7,370 nt of DNA from Patescibacteria group bacterium (GTDB taxonomy: Bacteria > Patescibacteriota > Minisyncoccia > JAHIHE01), in contig JAHIHE010000002.1 of assembly GCA_018899995.1 (NCBI GenBank), positions 1 to 7,370 on the forward strand, given 5' to 3'. How positions within the stretch are numbered: position 1 is the stretch's first letter; the number at the start of each line of letters is the position of its first letter. The notes below the pieces were generated by a model that saw only the letters and a program-made list of their open reading frames with translations, searched no databases and was not told where the DNA came from. Of this stretch, positions 1 through 5,425 are shown piece after piece. A program made the translations under genes and the position numbers.

Positions 1-876
1 ATAATAAGCGAGGTTTTGCCAAATCCCGCAGGAGCGGATAAAGACGGCGAATGGATTGAGCTTGCCAATTTAAGCGGCAAGAAAATAAATTTACGGGGAT
101 GGATTTTGGAAGCCAAAACCAAAACCGGCGCGAAGAGATATATTTTTTCCGGCGACAATTTTATTGAACCAAACAGGCATTTGCTCGTAAAAAGAAGCCA
201 GAGCAATTTGGTTTTGGCAAATACTGGCGGCGAAGTGAACTTGCTTTTGCCTCCTGATAAAAATTTGTCAAAGGTCTCTTATGGCGAAGCCAAAGAAGGC
301 AAAAGCTACGCGCTCATCAATAATAATTGGCAATGGACGGGTATTCCGACGCCGGGCAAAGAAAATATACCGGAAGTTGCGGACCCGCTTCGACTCAGCG
401 AGGCGAGTAAAACAGCCAAATCAGCGGCTGAAGGAAAAAATATTGTTGCGGCGGCGACTGATTCAAGCAATATCATTTTGCCGGAAAGCGGGACTATCGC
501 GGATGAAGAATTTTCTTCTGCTCCGAATTCGGGCGGCAAAAACCAAGCGCAGAATAACATTATTCAACTGGTGGCGTTTTCCGATCTGGAAAAATATCTG
601 GGAAAGGCGATAGGCGACAAAATAAGCGACGCGGTTTCAAGTTTGGTTATAAAACCAGCCGAGCCAAACGAGAAAATTTCCGCGCCGAGGCCGTCCGAGT
701 CGTTGCTGGACGCGCAAAGCGCTTTTGCCGCGGCTGGAAACGCGGCGCCTGCTCAACAACAAAACTCAAGGCAGAATATCAGAAACAACCCATGGTTTTA
801 CAGCAGTTTAATACTGTCTGGACTAAGCTTGTTTTTGGTTTGGCGGTATCAGGAATTAAGAAAGAGGATAAAATAG
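1..876 (+). CDS. Lamin-tail-domain surface protein with C-terminal membrane anchor (5' partial)
   Basis: The frame is open from the first base, so the true start and any signal peptide lie upstream; 291 residues are visible. The N-terminal part opens with ISEVLPNPAG, then DGEWIEL and a GWxL turn, and closes near residue 120 with WTGIPTPGKENI. This is the typical beginning and end of a lamin tail domain (LTD, PF00932), an Ig-fold module found in bacterial secreted proteins, often beside nucleases or as an adhesion module. Residues about 124-260 are low-complexity, rich in Ala, Ser, Asn and Gln, and probably a flexible stalk. Residues about 265-281 form one hydrophobic membrane segment, followed by the basic tail RYQELRKRIK, so the LTD should face outside and the C-terminus the cytoplasm. 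The molecular partner is unknown. A terminator follows 47 bases after the stop, so this gene ends its transcription unit. The LTD call is strong; an extracellular role is inferred. Confidence 0.85.
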   Translation: MISEVLPNPAGADKDGEWIELANLSGKKINLRGWILEAKTKTGAKRYIFSGDNFIEPNRHLLVKRSQSNLVLANTGGEVNLLLPPDKNLSKVSYGEAKEGKSYALINNNWQWTGIPTPGKENIPEVADPLRLSEASKTAKSAAEGKNIVAAATDSSNIILPESGTIADEEFSSAPNSGGKNQAQNNIIQLVAFSDLEKYLGKAIGDKISDAVSSLVIKPAEPNEKISAPRPSESLLDAQSAFAAAGNAAPAQQQNSRQNIRNNPWFYSSLILSGLSLFLVWRYQELRKRIK

Positions 877-922
877 TAAAATTGTAACGAGGTGTGTCAA
901 GTTAAAACCAGAGATAAGCTTT

Positions 923-963
923 ATCCCTCGCGAGATTAAAAAATCTTTCGCAGGGGATTTTTT
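923..963 (+). terminator. Rho-independent terminator after the LTD gene
   Basis: An imperfect stem pairs ATCCC and GCG-A-GATT (923-937) with AATC-TTT-CGC and GGGGAT (942-958). There is a small bulge and an A-rich loop, and a run of six T (958-963) follows directly. It lies 47 bases after the upstream stop and before the next promoter, as expected for an intrinsic terminator. Confidence 0.75.
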
Positions 964-984
964 ATATTTATATCCGGAATCTAT

Positions 985-1016
985 ATCACTATGATACATG
1001 GATGTATCATAGTGAT
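985..1016. repeat. Perfect 32-bp palindrome (15-bp arms, GG centre)
   Basis: The left arm ATCACTATGATACAT (985-999) is exactly the reverse complement of the right arm ATGTATCATAGTGAT (1002-1016), separated only by GG. The bases just outside (T984, T1017) do not pair. It sits 22 bases after the T-run of the terminator and about 80 bases upstream of the -35 box of the next gene. No T-run follows, so it is not a second intrinsic terminator. A dyad operator for a homodimeric regulator, or an upstream element of the surface-protein promoter, is plausible; the protein that would bind it is unknown. Confidence 0.8.
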
Positions 1017-1095
1017 TAAAGTAATTAAAAATTTATCAATAAAATAAGCTCCAGCTTAAATTTCGGTGTCATTTTAGATGATTTGATGCTGAGGC

Positions 1096-1123
1096 TTGAC
1101 AGAATAAAATTTTGTGGTATACT
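1096..1123 (+). promoter_or_regulatory. Sigma70-type extended -10 promoter of the surface-protein gene
   Basis: A consensus -35 box TTGACA (1096-1101) is followed by a 16-base spacer and TATACT (1118-1123). The spacer ends in TGG, which gives the TGn of an extended -10. The start of transcription should be near 1130, inside the dyad TCCTTTT-A-AAAAGGA (1130-1144), leaving a 5' leader of about 60 nt. This is the best promoter in the window and suggests high expression. Confidence 0.8.
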
Positions 1124-1129
1124 TAAAAG

Positions 1130-1144
1130 TCCTTTTAAAAAGGA
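1130..1144. repeat. Short dyad at the predicted transcription start
   Basis: TCCTTTT (1130-1136) and AAAAGGA (1138-1144) are perfect inverted repeats around a single A, at the position where transcription from the 1096-1123 promoter should begin. As RNA, the arms are too close for all pairs to form. It may be an operator overlapping the start site or a 5'-end hairpin that stabilises the transcript. Chance is also possible in such AT-rich DNA. Confidence 0.4.
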
Positions 1145-1175
1145 TTTGTTCTTTATAATACTACGGAAAACATAA

Positions 1176-1183
1176 AAGGAGAG
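1176..1183 (+). promoter_or_regulatory. Ribosome binding site for the surface-protein gene
   Basis: AAGGAGAG lies 9 bases before the ATG at 1193. It is a near-consensus Shine-Dalgarno site and fixes that start. It stands out because most other genes in the window have none. Confidence 0.85.
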
Positions 1184-1192
1184 TGATTAAAG

Positions 1193-2731
1193 ATGAGAAC
1201 AACAATAGCAAGAACAGTTGGAGGCGCAATATTGGCAATACTAATAATATCAGCGATTCCGGTAGGAGCCAGCGGTCCGCCGCCGAAAGCGGCAATATCT
1301 TGCCAAGGATGCGTAAATATGGAGCAAGTTTCTGCCGCCGAGTACACAGCTTTTGTACGGGCTGGCGCGACAATAACATTGAGTGGCAACCCCGGATATC
1401 AGACCTACACTTGGACGCAAAACGGGTTGCGGATGAGTGGCACGCAAAAGATCGCGGTTACAATTGTTTCAAGCACACAATATGCTTTAACCGTAACCGA
1501 TTCCGGCGGAATTGGCGGCGGCGCGGCAAGATCCGACACCAGGGCCATCCAAATAAATCTGGTTTCGGCCGGCCCGCAAAATATCGGCGTGCCGGATTTG
1601 TCCGAAATAGAGATAGATAATATCTATATTTCGGTCGGAGACAGGATTCATGTAAAAATATTTTGGAGCAATGATAATAATTACGCCAATATTAATTTTT
1701 ACTGGGAGATTGAGTCTGATTATTCAGGATTGGCCATAGAAAACAAAAATTCCAAGGAAACTTGGATAAAAGTTTTAGCCAAGCCCAGCGACGGAAAAAA
1801 TCCCGTGATAAAGGCCATTATCACAAATGGCAAATTCTGGAGCGAAAAAACCGTAACAGTGGTTGTTGTTGACAACACAGCGCCCATAGTCAAAGGCAGG
1901 TATACCTATACGACGCCGTTGTCGCACACGGGTTTTGAGGTAAGTTGCGGAGAATGCTGGACCGGCAATGGTTACAACGAAAACAGCGATTTCATTTCCG
2001 AGTTCACCGCAATATTACGGGACACAAAGAATCACGCTGTTAGTAGCGGAACAGTAACCGCCAAGCGGGGCCAAACTCTTTCAACGATTACCCTAAAACC
2101 CGGCGACGAGGGGAAATATTTATTGGAAGTAACGGCGAAAGACTCCCACGGCTTGTCAGCGACATTTGAGGAGCAGGTTTTTGTGGGTTTTGGCAATACA
2201 GAAAAAGATGTGCCGTTTATTATTGTAAATGACACGCTTTTCTGCGAAGCTGGCAAGCCCTGCTCCATTGATCTCTCCCGAACCTATACTTACGATCTCG
2301 GCGTTCGTATCCGTTTCAACGATATAACAGCGCCATCAAGGCAGGAGCCGCTATATAATACTGGCGGCGCGCTTTGCACGACTTTCAACTGCACTACGAT
2401 ATTCCGTTATCCGTATACATATAGAGTGCGGATAACGATGGCCTATGTCAGAAACGGCGCGGTAGCGGATAAAAGTTCGGAAAAAATAATTACCGTGGTT
2501 GTCGGCGAATCGGAAAAAAGAGAGGAAACTCCAGCGCAAACAGCAACACCGATTGCGGGTTTAACCGCAAGACCGTTGCCGGTTGCAACAACGCCACCGT
2601 TAACTCGGCTAACGCCGCAACTACCGCCGGAAGTGCCGGCAAAACCAACCCCAGGATTGAACCCCGTTGCGATTTTCGCCGTCTTAATCGCGGCGGCAAT
2701 GCTCCAAGGAGGAAAAAAGAATAAACATTAG
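1193..2731 (+). CDS. Secreted, membrane-anchored Ig-like/PKD-like surface protein (512 aa)
   Basis: I do not recognise a named family. Residues 1-27 form a signal peptide: Arg2 and Arg7, a hydrophobic core at about 9-23, and a likely cut after VGA near 26. About four beta-rich modules follow, near residues 33-125, 135-230, 232-335 and 340-440. They contain Ig/PKD-like strand phrases such as TYTWTQNG, YALTVTDSGG and YLLEVTAKDSHG. Residues 445-490 are a Pro/Thr-rich stalk and 490-505 a hydrophobic segment followed by GGKKNKH, so the protein is probably anchored by its C-terminus and displayed outside. All eight cysteines come in close pairs (37/40, 252/255, 351/357, 395/400), suggesting local disulphides. 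The ATG is supported by the Shine-Dalgarno site and the signal peptide. The gene stands alone between its own promoter and two terminators, consistent with an abundant cell-surface or pilus-associated protein. Adhesin, S-layer-like or envelope scaffold roles are all possible. Confidence 0.75.
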   Translation: MRTTIARTVGGAILAILIISAIPVGASGPPPKAAISCQGCVNMEQVSAAEYTAFVRAGATITLSGNPGYQTYTWTQNGLRMSGTQKIAVTIVSSTQYALTVTDSGGIGGGAARSDTRAIQINLVSAGPQNIGVPDLSEIEIDNIYISVGDRIHVKIFWSNDNNYANINFYWEIESDYSGLAIENKNSKETWIKVLAKPSDGKNPVIKAIITNGKFWSEKTVTVVVVDNTAPIVKGRYTYTTPLSHTGFEVSCGECWTGNGYNENSDFISEFTAILRDTKNHAVSSGTVTAKRGQTLSTITLKPGDEGKYLLEVTAKDSHGLSATFEEQVFVGFGNTEKDVPFIIVNDTLFCEAGKPCSIDLSRTYTYDLGVRIRFNDITAPSRQEPLYNTGGALCTTFNCTTIFRYPYTYRVRITMAYVRNGAVADKSSEKIITVVVGESEKREETPAQTATPIAGLTARPLPVATTPPLTRLTPQLPPEVPAKPTPGLNPVAIFAVLIAAAMLQGGKKNKH

Positions 2732-2761
2732 CCGATCGGCTCAACCGATTTGGCTTTTTTT
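2730..2761 (+). terminator. Rho-independent terminator of the surface-protein gene
   Basis: AGCC-GA-TCGG (2730-2739) pairs with CCGA-TTT-GGCT (2745-2755) across a CTCAA loop, with a small internal loop. A run of seven T (2755-2761) follows. The stem begins within the TAG stop codon. Confidence 0.8.
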
Positions 2762-2815
2762 GTCAAGGCTGATTTATACACTGCTTATTCGCATTTTATC
2801 CACAAGCGCCTGACT

Positions 2816-2835
2816 AAAAGGCCTCGCGCCTTTTT
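2816..2835. terminator. Second, probably bidirectional terminator
   Basis: AAAAGGC (2816-2822) and GCCTTTT (2828-2834) form a perfect 7-bp stem around CTCGC, with T-run and A-run flanks, so it could act on either strand. It backs up the terminator 55 bases earlier and ends just before the -35 box of the yebC promoter, insulating the two units. Confidence 0.7.
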
Positions 2836-2836
2836 A

Positions 2837-2865
2837 TTGTTTTTGTTAACAAAAAATGGTATAAT
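2837..2865 (+). promoter_or_regulatory. Sigma70-type extended -10 promoter of yebC
   Basis: The -35 box TTGTTT (2837-2842) is followed by a 17-base spacer and a perfect TATAAT (2860-2865). The spacer ends in TGG, giving an extended -10 as in the promoter at 1096-1123. Transcription should start near 2872, leaving about 217 nt of untranslated leader before yebC. Confidence 0.7.
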
Positions 2866-2871
2866 ATAAAA

Positions 2872-3089
2872 ATTCATATTAACATTTTAGCATACTTACA
2901 TTTTAACAAATATGTAAAAATTATTTTTAATTGAGGAAATAGAAATATAGCGTGATTCAGACGGCCGTCAGAAAGACGAGATAAAGTAAATAAAGATAAT
3001 TTTTTTAAAATTAATCAAAAGTCAAAGGAGAAACTATTAAAGAAGTGATCCACTTTCATATGTCATCTAACCGTTAAAATGATAAGGTT
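2872..3089 (+). promoter_or_regulatory. Long 5' leader of yebC with dyads and a possible leader peptide
   Basis: No recognised riboswitch was seen. The leader holds several possible structures: TTACAT/ATGTAA (2896-2901 with 2912-2917); an AU helix AAAAATTAT (2916-2924) with ATAATTTTT (2996-3004); inside that, the perfect GC-rich dyad GACGGCCGTC (2960-2969); and AAGTG-ATC-CACTT (3043-3055). The only good Shine-Dalgarno site, AAAGGAG (3024-3030), lies 59 bases before the yebC ATG. It instead stands 5 bases before an ATT codon that opens a 13-codon frame ending at TAA 3075-3077 (GTG at 3045 lies in the same frame). A leader peptide that controls yebC translation is possible but unproven. Confidence 0.4.
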
Positions 3090-3830
3090 ATGTCCGGACA
3101 TTCTAAATGGAAGCAAATTAAAAGAGGCAAAGCAAAAACTGATTCTCATCGGGCCAAAATTTTTACTAAAATGGCGCGTTTTATTGCCGTAGCAGCCAGA
3201 AAAGGCGCGGATCCGGAAATGAACGCAGAGCTTCGAATGGCTATTGAAAGGGCAAAATATGAAGACATGCCGCGGGAAAATATTGAGAGGGCGATAAAAA
3301 AAGGCGCCGGGGGAGAAATCGGAAATGAGCTTGAAGGCGCCGAATACGAAGTTTTTGGGCCGCGTGGGACGATGTTTATAGTTAAGGTTCTGACAGACAA
3401 TAAAAATCGGACTGTCGGAGAAATAAAAAATATTTTATCAAAACATAATGGCCGGCTGGGTGAAATTGGTTCCGTGAAATGGATGTTTGACAAGTTTGGT
3501 TTGATAGTAATTGGGGGCGGCGATAAAGAAAAAAACGAGTGTTTGGAATTGATGGCAATTGAAGCGGGGGCAGAGGATGTGAAAGAGAAAGAAGGGACGC
3601 TGGAAATTTATACCGCGCCGGAAAATTTCGATAAAGTTTTAAAATTACTGCAAGGGAGCGGAAATAAGACAGTTAGCGCCTCAATTGATTGGGTGGCAAA
3701 AAATCCGATTAAAATTCCCGCCTCCGGCGGAGAAGATAGTAGCGCGCCGGAAGAAGTAGAAGGTCTTTTAAACGCTTTGGACGAGCAGGATGATGTGGAA
3801 GAAATATACTCCAACATAGAAAATTTCTAA
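3090..3830 (+). CDS. yebC: YebC/PmpR family translation/regulatory factor
   Basis: This is a 246-residue protein of normal length for the YebC/PmpR/TACO1 family (PF01709). It has the diagnostic N-terminus MSGHSKWKQIKRGKAK, followed by KIFTKMARFIAVAARKG, the segment PENIERAIKKGAGGE-like (here with PRENIERAIKKG), and the C-terminal ending DDVEEIYSNIENF that matches the family's usual DVQ-VY-NF. Members were long annotated as DNA-binding regulators. More recent work on YebC and TACO1 proteins supports a role at the ribosome, easing translation of proline-rich stretches. The sequence alone does not say which role applies here. The start is certain because an in-frame stop lies at 3075-3077 and the N-terminus is canonical. 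Yet only a weak AAGG stands 4 bases before the ATG. The stop codon lies inside the left arm of the following inverted-repeat element. YebC next to ruvC is a common bacterial pairing. Confidence 0.96.
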   Translation: MSGHSKWKQIKRGKAKTDSHRAKIFTKMARFIAVAARKGADPEMNAELRMAIERAKYEDMPRENIERAIKKGAGGEIGNELEGAEYEVFGPRGTMFIVKVLTDNKNRTVGEIKNILSKHNGRLGEIGSVKWMFDKFGLIVIGGGDKEKNECLELMAIEAGAEDVKEKEGTLEIYTAPENFDKVLKLLQGSGNKTVSASIDWVAKNPIKIPASGGEDSSAPEEVEGLLNALDEQDDVEEIYSNIENF

Positions 3831-3979
3831 TTTTCAATTTCTAATTTCTATTGAATTTTTAATGAAACAATTTTTAAACAGTAAACTGACCAGATACAAT
3901 TTAAAAGAAAGAGAAGCGCGATTTAGAAATTAAATCATTGGAAATTTAATGAAAATTAAAAATTAGAAATTGAAAATTA
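3828..3979. repeat. Intergenic element with 20-bp perfect terminal inverted repeats
   Basis: TAATTTTCAATTTCTAATTT (3828-3847) is the exact reverse complement of 3960-3979. The two arms bound about 152 bases of very AT-rich sequence with a short, more mixed core (about 3880-3922). The left arm contains the yebC stop TAA and the right arm ends on the A of the ruvC ATG, so the element fills the whole spacer. Similar AAATT/GAAATT-rich hairpin elements are, from memory, frequent between genes in Patescibacteria genomes, where they resemble MITE or REP-type repeats. Only one copy lies in this window, so a repeat family is an inference. The 24-codon ATG frame inside (3862-3933) looks like no protein I know. 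Confidence 0.65.
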
Positions 3980-4464
3980 TGATTATCCTAGGTATCGATC
4001 CCGGCACGGCAACCACGGGATACGGAATTGTTTCAAAAGAAAAAGGCGGATTGTCGCTTAAGGAATTCGGATGCATTAAAACGGAAAAAACCTCGCCGCA
4101 GGCCGAGCGGCTGTTGCTAATTAAGAAAGAAGTGAATAAAATTATAAAAAAGCACAAGCCCCAGCTAATCGCCGTGGAAGAACTTTTCTTTTTTAAGAAT
4201 TTAAAAACGGCAATAAAGGTCGCCGAAGCCAGGGGAGTAATTTTGGCAACCGCGGCCGAAGCGAAGATAGTAATAAGTGAATATACCCCCTTGGAGGTGA
4301 AAATCGCGACCGTGGGATACGGGAGAGCGGAAAAACATCAGGTGCAAAAAATGGTGAAAGCGATTTTAGGGCTTAAAGAAATCATAAAATCCGACGACGC
4401 GGCAGACGCAGTGGCTGTCGCGATATGCGCGGCGAATAGCTTAAACATTAAAAATATTAAATAA
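3979..4464 (+). CDS. ruvC: Crossover junction endodeoxyribonuclease RuvC
   Basis: RuvC cuts Holliday junctions as a homodimer during homologous recombination, normally guided by the RuvAB branch migration complex. The protein has 161 residues from the ATG at 3979, slightly shorter than E. coli RuvC (173). The start ILGIDPGTATTGYG is canonical. The four acidic residues of the RNase H-like metal centre are present: Asp7, Glu67 (AVEELFF), and Asp140 and Asp143 (SDDAADAVAVA). I chose ATG 3979 over the in-frame TTG at 3970 because it places Asp7 at the family position and the bases before it belong to the inverted-repeat arm. There is no Shine-Dalgarno site. The epimerase gene follows after 13 bases. 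RuvA and RuvB are not in the window. Confidence 0.95.
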   Translation: MIILGIDPGTATTGYGIVSKEKGGLSLKEFGCIKTEKTSPQAERLLLIKKEVNKIIKKHKPQLIAVEELFFFKNLKTAIKVAEARGVILATAAEAKIVISEYTPLEVKIATVGYGRAEKHQVQKMVKAILGLKEIIKSDDAADAVAVAICAANSLNIKNIK

Positions 4465-4477
4465 ACGAAGTTTCAAT

Positions 4478-5416
4478 ATGGTTGCGAAAAATTCTGAAAG
4501 AAAAAGATATTTAGTTACGGGTGGAGCCGGATTCATCGGCTCTAATTTAACGGAACGATTGGCAAGCGAAGGCCGCGAAGTGATCGTGGTTGATAATCTT
4601 TCTACAGGAAGTTTGAAAAACCTGAAAGCGGTAGAAAAAAAAATTAAATTCATAAAATCTCCCGTTGCCAAAGCTTTAAAAAATAAAAACATTAGAAAGC
4701 TTGACGGGATTTATCATTGTGGAATTCCCTCTTCAACGCTGCTGTATCGAGGGAATCCATATTTTGTCGGTGAGGCGATTAATGAGTTTATTGATATGTT
4801 AGAATTAGCCAAGCGCGAGAATTGTAAACTTGTTTACGCCTCTTCTTCGTCTGTTTACAACGGCAACCCCACTCCTTTCAAAGAAGATATGCCAGTGCTT
4901 GTAAAGGATTTGTATACTGAAGCGCGTTATGCGATGGAAAGATTGTCCCATCTTTACTATGATTGGTATAAAGTAAAATCTATTGGAATCAGATTTTTCA
5001 GCGTTTATGGACCGCACGAGGAAGCCAAAAAAAATTTCGCCAATTTAGTGACGCGGTTTCTGTGGGCCGCAAAGAAAAATAAAAAAGCGATCGTCTACGG
5101 AGACGGCAATCAAACCAGAGATTTTACTTATGTCAAAGATATTATTGAAGGATGCGTACTCGCGATGAATTCTAAAAAAGTTGAACATGATATTTTTAAC
5201 ATCGGCGCGGGGTGCCAATTTACAATCAATGAAATGCTAAAAATTCTGGGAAAGAATTTAAATAAAAAAATAGAAATTAAACACGTACCCAATCCCTTGC
5301 GCGGTTATGTTTATAAAACATGGGCTGATACTTCTAAAGCAGAAAAAGCTTTAGGATTTAAGCCGCAGTATCCTTTTGAAAAAGGGTTAAAAGAAATTAT
5401 TGAATATTATAAATAA
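4478..5416 (+). CDS. NAD-dependent nucleotide-sugar epimerase/dehydratase (extended SDR)
   Basis: A 312-residue Rossmann protein of the NAD-dependent epimerase/dehydratase family (PF01370). The nucleotide-binding loop TGGAGFIGSN covers residues 14-23, and Asp39 ends strand 2 (VVDNLSTG), which favours NAD over NADP. The substrate half shows RFFSVYGPH (172-180), GDGNQTRDFTYVKDI (208-222) and WADTSKAEKALGF (282-294), as in UDP-glucose, UDP-glucuronate and UDP-GlcNAc 4-epimerases and related enzymes. The catalytic serine region is ASSSSVY (121-127). The usual YxxxK is replaced by Tyr146-TEA-Arg150 (codon CGT), so the lysine is absent. The HLAA-type segment is also changed to YHCGIPSS. The substrate cannot be assigned. 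The position before GPI and GMP genes suggests nucleotide-sugar modification for a surface glycan. The start ATG has no clear Shine-Dalgarno site and lies 13 bases after ruvC. Confidence 0.85.
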   Translation: MVAKNSERKRYLVTGGAGFIGSNLTERLASEGREVIVVDNLSTGSLKNLKAVEKKIKFIKSPVAKALKNKNIRKLDGIYHCGIPSSTLLYRGNPYFVGEAINEFIDMLELAKRENCKLVYASSSSVYNGNPTPFKEDMPVLVKDLYTEARYAMERLSHLYYDWYKVKSIGIRFFSVYGPHEEAKKNFANLVTRFLWAAKKNKKAIVYGDGNQTRDFTYVKDIIEGCVLAMNSKKVEHDIFNIGAGCQFTINEMLKILGKNLNKKIEIKHVPNPLRGYVYKTWADTSKAEKALGFKPQYPFEKGLKEIIEYYK

Positions 5417-5425
5417 ATTTCATTT

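Noticed and set aside
281..613. 110-codon + strand frame rich in Lys and Arg
   Set aside because: It lies wholly inside the LTD gene in another frame, has a composition typical of a frame shadow, and has no domain or ribosome site.
985..1016. The palindrome as an intrinsic terminator
   Set aside because: There is no T-run on either side, and a proper terminator already lies at 923-963.
1154..1159. A perfect TATAAT as a second promoter for the surface-protein gene
   Set aside because: No acceptable -35 box or TGn lies upstream, and the promoter at 1096-1123 is far better.
1183..1620. 145-codon + strand frame starting 10 bases before the surface-protein ATG
   Set aside because: It has no Shine-Dalgarno site at the right distance and a composition rich in Arg, Asn and Cys without any motif. 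The overlapping 512-residue frame has a signal peptide and a good start.
3862..3933. 24-codon ATG frame inside the inverted-repeat element
   Set aside because: No ribosome binding site, no recognisable sequence, and it lies within an AT-rich repeat where such frames arise by chance.
3970..3978. TTG as an earlier ruvC start
   Set aside because: It adds residues encoded by the repeat arm and shifts the catalytic Asp from the family position 7; ATG 3979 gives the canonical N-terminus.
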